Below are positions 6,298-7,818 of a stretch of 7,818 nucleotides of DNA, in pieces. The DNA is from Mariprofundaceae bacterium (GTDB lineage: Bacteria > Pseudomonadota > Zetaproteobacteria > Mariprofundales > Mariprofundaceae). Where the stretch lies: NCBI GenBank assembly GCA_030950835.1, contig JAUZQU010000070.1, positions 1-7,818 on the forward strand, in the 5' to 3' direction. The notes below the pieces were generated by a model. It worked only from the letters and a program-made list of their open reading frames with translations, did no database searches and had not been told where the DNA came from. The translations under genes and the position numbers were made by a program. Every line of letters begins with the position of its first letter. Within the stretch, counting starts at the first letter, position 1.

Positions 6298-6337
6298 TTG
6301 CCAACGTATGAAAGTCTGTAACAGATTGACGTATGGT

Positions 6338-6342
6338 GGAGG
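6338..6342 (+). promoter_or_regulatory. flgB ribosome binding site
   Basis: GGAGG ends six bases before the ATG at 6349. The in-frame GTG at 6346 would leave only three bases of spacing, so ATG is the better start. Confidence 0.85.
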
Positions 6343-6348
6343 CAAGTG

Positions 6349-6756
6349 ATGGCGGGTTTATTTTCTAGTCCTTTTTTAAAGCTTGGAGCTGCGCTATCAG
6401 CTCGAGAACAAGTACAAACTATGATATCCAGTAATATCGCGAACTCAGACACTCCAAACTATCGCGCTGATAAACGTACATTTTCGGACTTCCTTGCACA
6501 AAAAACACGAGAACACGCATCTCCCAACTTAAGCCTGACACATGCACGACATTTAGATAGCAGCCATGAAGCAGGGCTCTCTTTAAGTGTTTTCCGACGT
6601 TCCACCGAAGAGCAGCGTATGGATGGGAATACTGTTGATTTACAACTTGAAATGGCAAACTTGTCTGAAAACCAGCTAATGCACGAATTAAACATGAAAA
6701 TATTACAAAGCCGTTTGGCAGGTATCAGCAATGCGATTAAAGAAGGAGGCCGTTAA
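6349..6756 (+). CDS. flgB: FlgB, flagellar proximal rod protein
   Basis: FlgB forms part of the proximal rod of the flagellar basal body in the periplasm; it is exported by the flagellar type III apparatus and has no Sec signal peptide. The protein is 135 residues from the ATG, close to E. coli FlgB (138). The family N-terminal rod motif is clear: REQVQTMISSNIANSDTPNY (19-38). The C-terminus (DLQLEMANLSENQLMHELNM and on) has the heptad helix used for coaxial rod packing. It is the first gene after the sigma-54 promoter at 6281-6297. Its stop directly abuts the flgC ATG, so the two are surely co-transcribed and probably coupled. Confidence 0.95.
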   Translation: MAGLFSSPFLKLGAALSAREQVQTMISSNIANSDTPNYRADKRTFSDFLAQKTREHASPNLSLTHARHLDSSHEAGLSLSVFRRSTEEQRMDGNTVDLQLEMANLSENQLMHELNMKILQSRLAGISNAIKEGGR

Positions 6757-7203
6757 ATGGCGAATGCACTTTTTACCTCTATGCATATCAGTTCATCAGG
6801 AATGTCGGCACAGCGCTCACGCATGGACATTGTGGCGGAAAATATTGCCAATGCAGAGTCCACCAAAACAGCAGATGGCGGACCTTTTCGACGTAGCCAA
6901 GTGGTTTTTGAGACGGTAGGAACACAAGCGAACTTTGACAGTGTTTTTCGTGGTTATTTGGAAAGAAAAGGACCTCAATCCGTAAGAGTGACTGAAGTCG
7001 GTAAAGACCCTAGCCCGTTTAATCAGGTGTATGACCCTACACACCCTGATGCAGGTGTGGATGGCATGGTGAAGATGCCGAATGTGAACATGATTTCAGA
7101 AATGGTGGATATGAATTCAGCAGCGAGAAGTTTTGAAGCGAATGTGACTACCATGGATGCTTCAAAACGGATGTTCTTAAAAGCATTAGAATTGTTGCGC
7201 TAA
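6757..7203 (+). CDS. flgC: FlgC, flagellar proximal rod protein
   Basis: FlgC is a rod protein that assembles with FlgB and FlgF between the MS ring and the distal rod. The 148 residues are slightly longer than E. coli FlgC (134). The rod signature runs from MDIVAENIANAESTKT (23-38) into GGPFRRSQVVFE (41-52), typical of FlgC. The C-terminus has NMISEMVDMNSAARSFEANV, the usual helical end of rod proteins. A near-ideal AAGGAGG (6743-6749) lies seven bases before the ATG, inside the end of flgB. A 48-base gap then leads to fliE. Confidence 0.96.
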   Translation: MANALFTSMHISSSGMSAQRSRMDIVAENIANAESTKTADGGPFRRSQVVFETVGTQANFDSVFRGYLERKGPQSVRVTEVGKDPSPFNQVYDPTHPDAGVDGMVKMPNVNMISEMVDMNSAARSFEANVTTMDASKRMFLKALELLR

Positions 7204-7251
7204 GTGATTCGATTCAAGAGCAGAGCAACGCGTAGGTCAAAGGGATAATAT

Positions 7252-7551
7252 ATGAATATTCAAAGTTATGGCCCCCATATCAACAAACCAGATTTGAACG
7301 CTGTTTCTTCTCAGGGCAAGGTCGATGGACAAGGTAGTTTTGGTTCGGTTTTAAAACAGTATACCGAACAAATGAACCATGATGTCAAAGCTGCGGCGCA
7401 ACAGGCTGAAACCTTGGCCATTACAGGTGAGGGTAATATGTCGGAGACTTTATTGGCGGTTAAACAGGCTGGTTTATCCTTTCAACTGATGTTGGCAGCG
7501 CGTAATAAAGTGATGGATGCTTATCGGGAAGTCATGCGTATGCAGGTGTAG
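7252..7551 (+). CDS. fliE: FliE, flagellar hook-basal body junction protein
   Basis: FliE joins the MS ring (FliF) to the proximal rod and is the first rod component exported. The 99 residues match the usual size of about 100-110. The family C-terminal block is intact: AVKQAGLSFQLMLAARNKVM (69-88), then DAYREVMRMQV ending at the stop, typical of FliE. The N-terminal 30 residues are Gly/Ser/Asn-rich and less conserved, as expected. AAGGGA (7240-7245) precedes the ATG by six bases. The order flgB-flgC-fliE-fliF puts the genes of the rod base and MS ring in one transcript. Confidence 0.95.
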   Translation: MNIQSYGPHINKPDLNAVSSQGKVDGQGSFGSVLKQYTEQMNHDVKAAAQQAETLAITGEGNMSETLLAVKQAGLSFQLMLAARNKVMDAYREVMRMQV

Positions 7552-7612
7552 GTTTTGAGGGACTTGATGTTGAGAAGTTGTACGGGGAATAAGATGTATA
7601 AAGGGGAATATA

Positions 7613-7818
7613 ATGGCTGAAAACTTAACACCACAAACAGCAAGCGCAGATTTATCGGGGCCTATACTGTCAGCTAGAGATGAGGTGCATACGGGAAGTA
7701 TTGAAGGTACTGCACCACCATTGTCGGGTATGCAGCAAGTGTTGCTGAAAAACAGGCGTTTGATTTTATTTATTGCTGGTGCTTTGATGTTTTTGGGTTT
7801 TGTGGGGTTGATGTTGTG
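7613..7818 (+). CDS. fliF: FliF, flagellar MS-ring protein, N-terminus (3' truncated by window end)
   Basis: The open frame starts at ATG 7613 with AAGGGGA (7601-7607) five bases upstream and continues without a stop to the window end (68 codons). The first 46 residues are polar. KNRRLILFIAGALMFLGFVG then gives a basic patch and a membrane helix of about 20 residues, the layout of the FliF N-terminus (cytoplasmic tail, then TM1 of the MS ring). The call rests mainly on this topology and on position right after fliE; conserved ring-building motifs lie beyond the window. The 61-base gap from fliE shows no terminator. Confidence 0.82.
   Translation, partial: MAENLTPQTASADLSGPILSARDEVHTGSIEGTAPPLSGMQQVLLKNRRLILFIAGALMFLGFVGLML

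Larger units (their letters stand above)
5927..6348. other. Divergent intergenic control region, 422 bp
   Basis: This AT-rich region separates the minus-strand TPR-barrel gene from plus-strand flgB. From left to right it holds: a ribosome site and a weak candidate promoter for the minus-strand gene, a sigma-28 promoter, a predicted small RNA ending in an intrinsic terminator, a sigma-54 promoter, and the flgB ribosome site. Several pyrimidine tracts lie on the plus strand between 6181 and 6260. No convincing protein-coding gene was found in it. Confidence 0.8.

Noticed and set aside
6150..6345. Cyclic-di-GMP or other known riboswitch in the flgB leader
   Set aside because: The hairpin and terminator are clear, but none of the conserved GEMM bases or other aptamer cores I know are present, and there is little room between promoter and terminator for an aptamer.
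6231..6452. 73-codon minus-strand frame over the flgB promoter, and the AAGGAGG on the minus strand near 6251-6257
   Set aside because: The frame has no ribosome site at its start and overlaps flgB and the sigma-54 promoter. The minus-strand AAGGAGG has no start codon at a usable distance.

Overview
The window comes from a moderately AT-rich Gram-negative, flagellated bacterium, most likely a proteobacterium. It encodes a Tol envelope complex, two proteins with Sec signal peptides (one a predicted outer-membrane beta-barrel), and a flagellar basal-body operon preceded by textbook sigma-54 and sigma-28 promoter sequences. The gene order ruvB-ybgC-tolQRA is typical of proteobacteria. The order flgB-flgC-fliE-fliF differs from the enteric arrangement, where flgB and fliE are in separate operons. 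A zetaproteobacterium-like host is a guess only; the sequence does not prove it.

Bases 1-2737 (plus strand) hold a tightly packed operon: the 3' half of ruvB, then ybgC (TTG start, 4-base overlap), tolQ (4-base overlap), tolR (2-base gap) and a short tolA (10-base gap). TolQ, TolR and TolA form the inner-membrane, proton-motive-force-driven half of the Tol-Pal machine. The usual following genes tolB and pal are absent. Instead, a 175-base spacer with two perfect hairpins separates tolA from a convergent gene.

Bases 2913-5926 (minus strand) hold a two-gene module. The promoter-proximal gene encodes a signal peptide, TPR-like helices and an outer-membrane beta-barrel ending in Trp. The distal gene encodes a secreted FecR-domain protein with a long low-complexity tail that contains an exact 54-base tandem duplication. 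No sigma factor, TonB receptor or other partner is visible. The function is unknown, and an outer-membrane export or assembly pair is one reasonable hypothesis.

Bases 5927-6348 form the divergent intergenic region and are the most interesting part. On the plus strand there is a sigma-28 (FliA) promoter matching consensus at 15 of 16 positions. About 20 bases downstream lies a strong 14-pair terminator hairpin with a U-rich tail, which predicts a flagella-regulated small RNA of roughly 65-80 nt with a C-rich, anti-Shine-Dalgarno-like loop. Downstream of this is a separate sigma-54 promoter with exact GG-N10-GC spacing, placed to drive flgB.

Bases 6349-7818 (plus strand) hold flgB, flgC, fliE and the first 68 codons of fliF: proximal rod, MS-ring/rod junction and MS ring. 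The window ends inside fliF.
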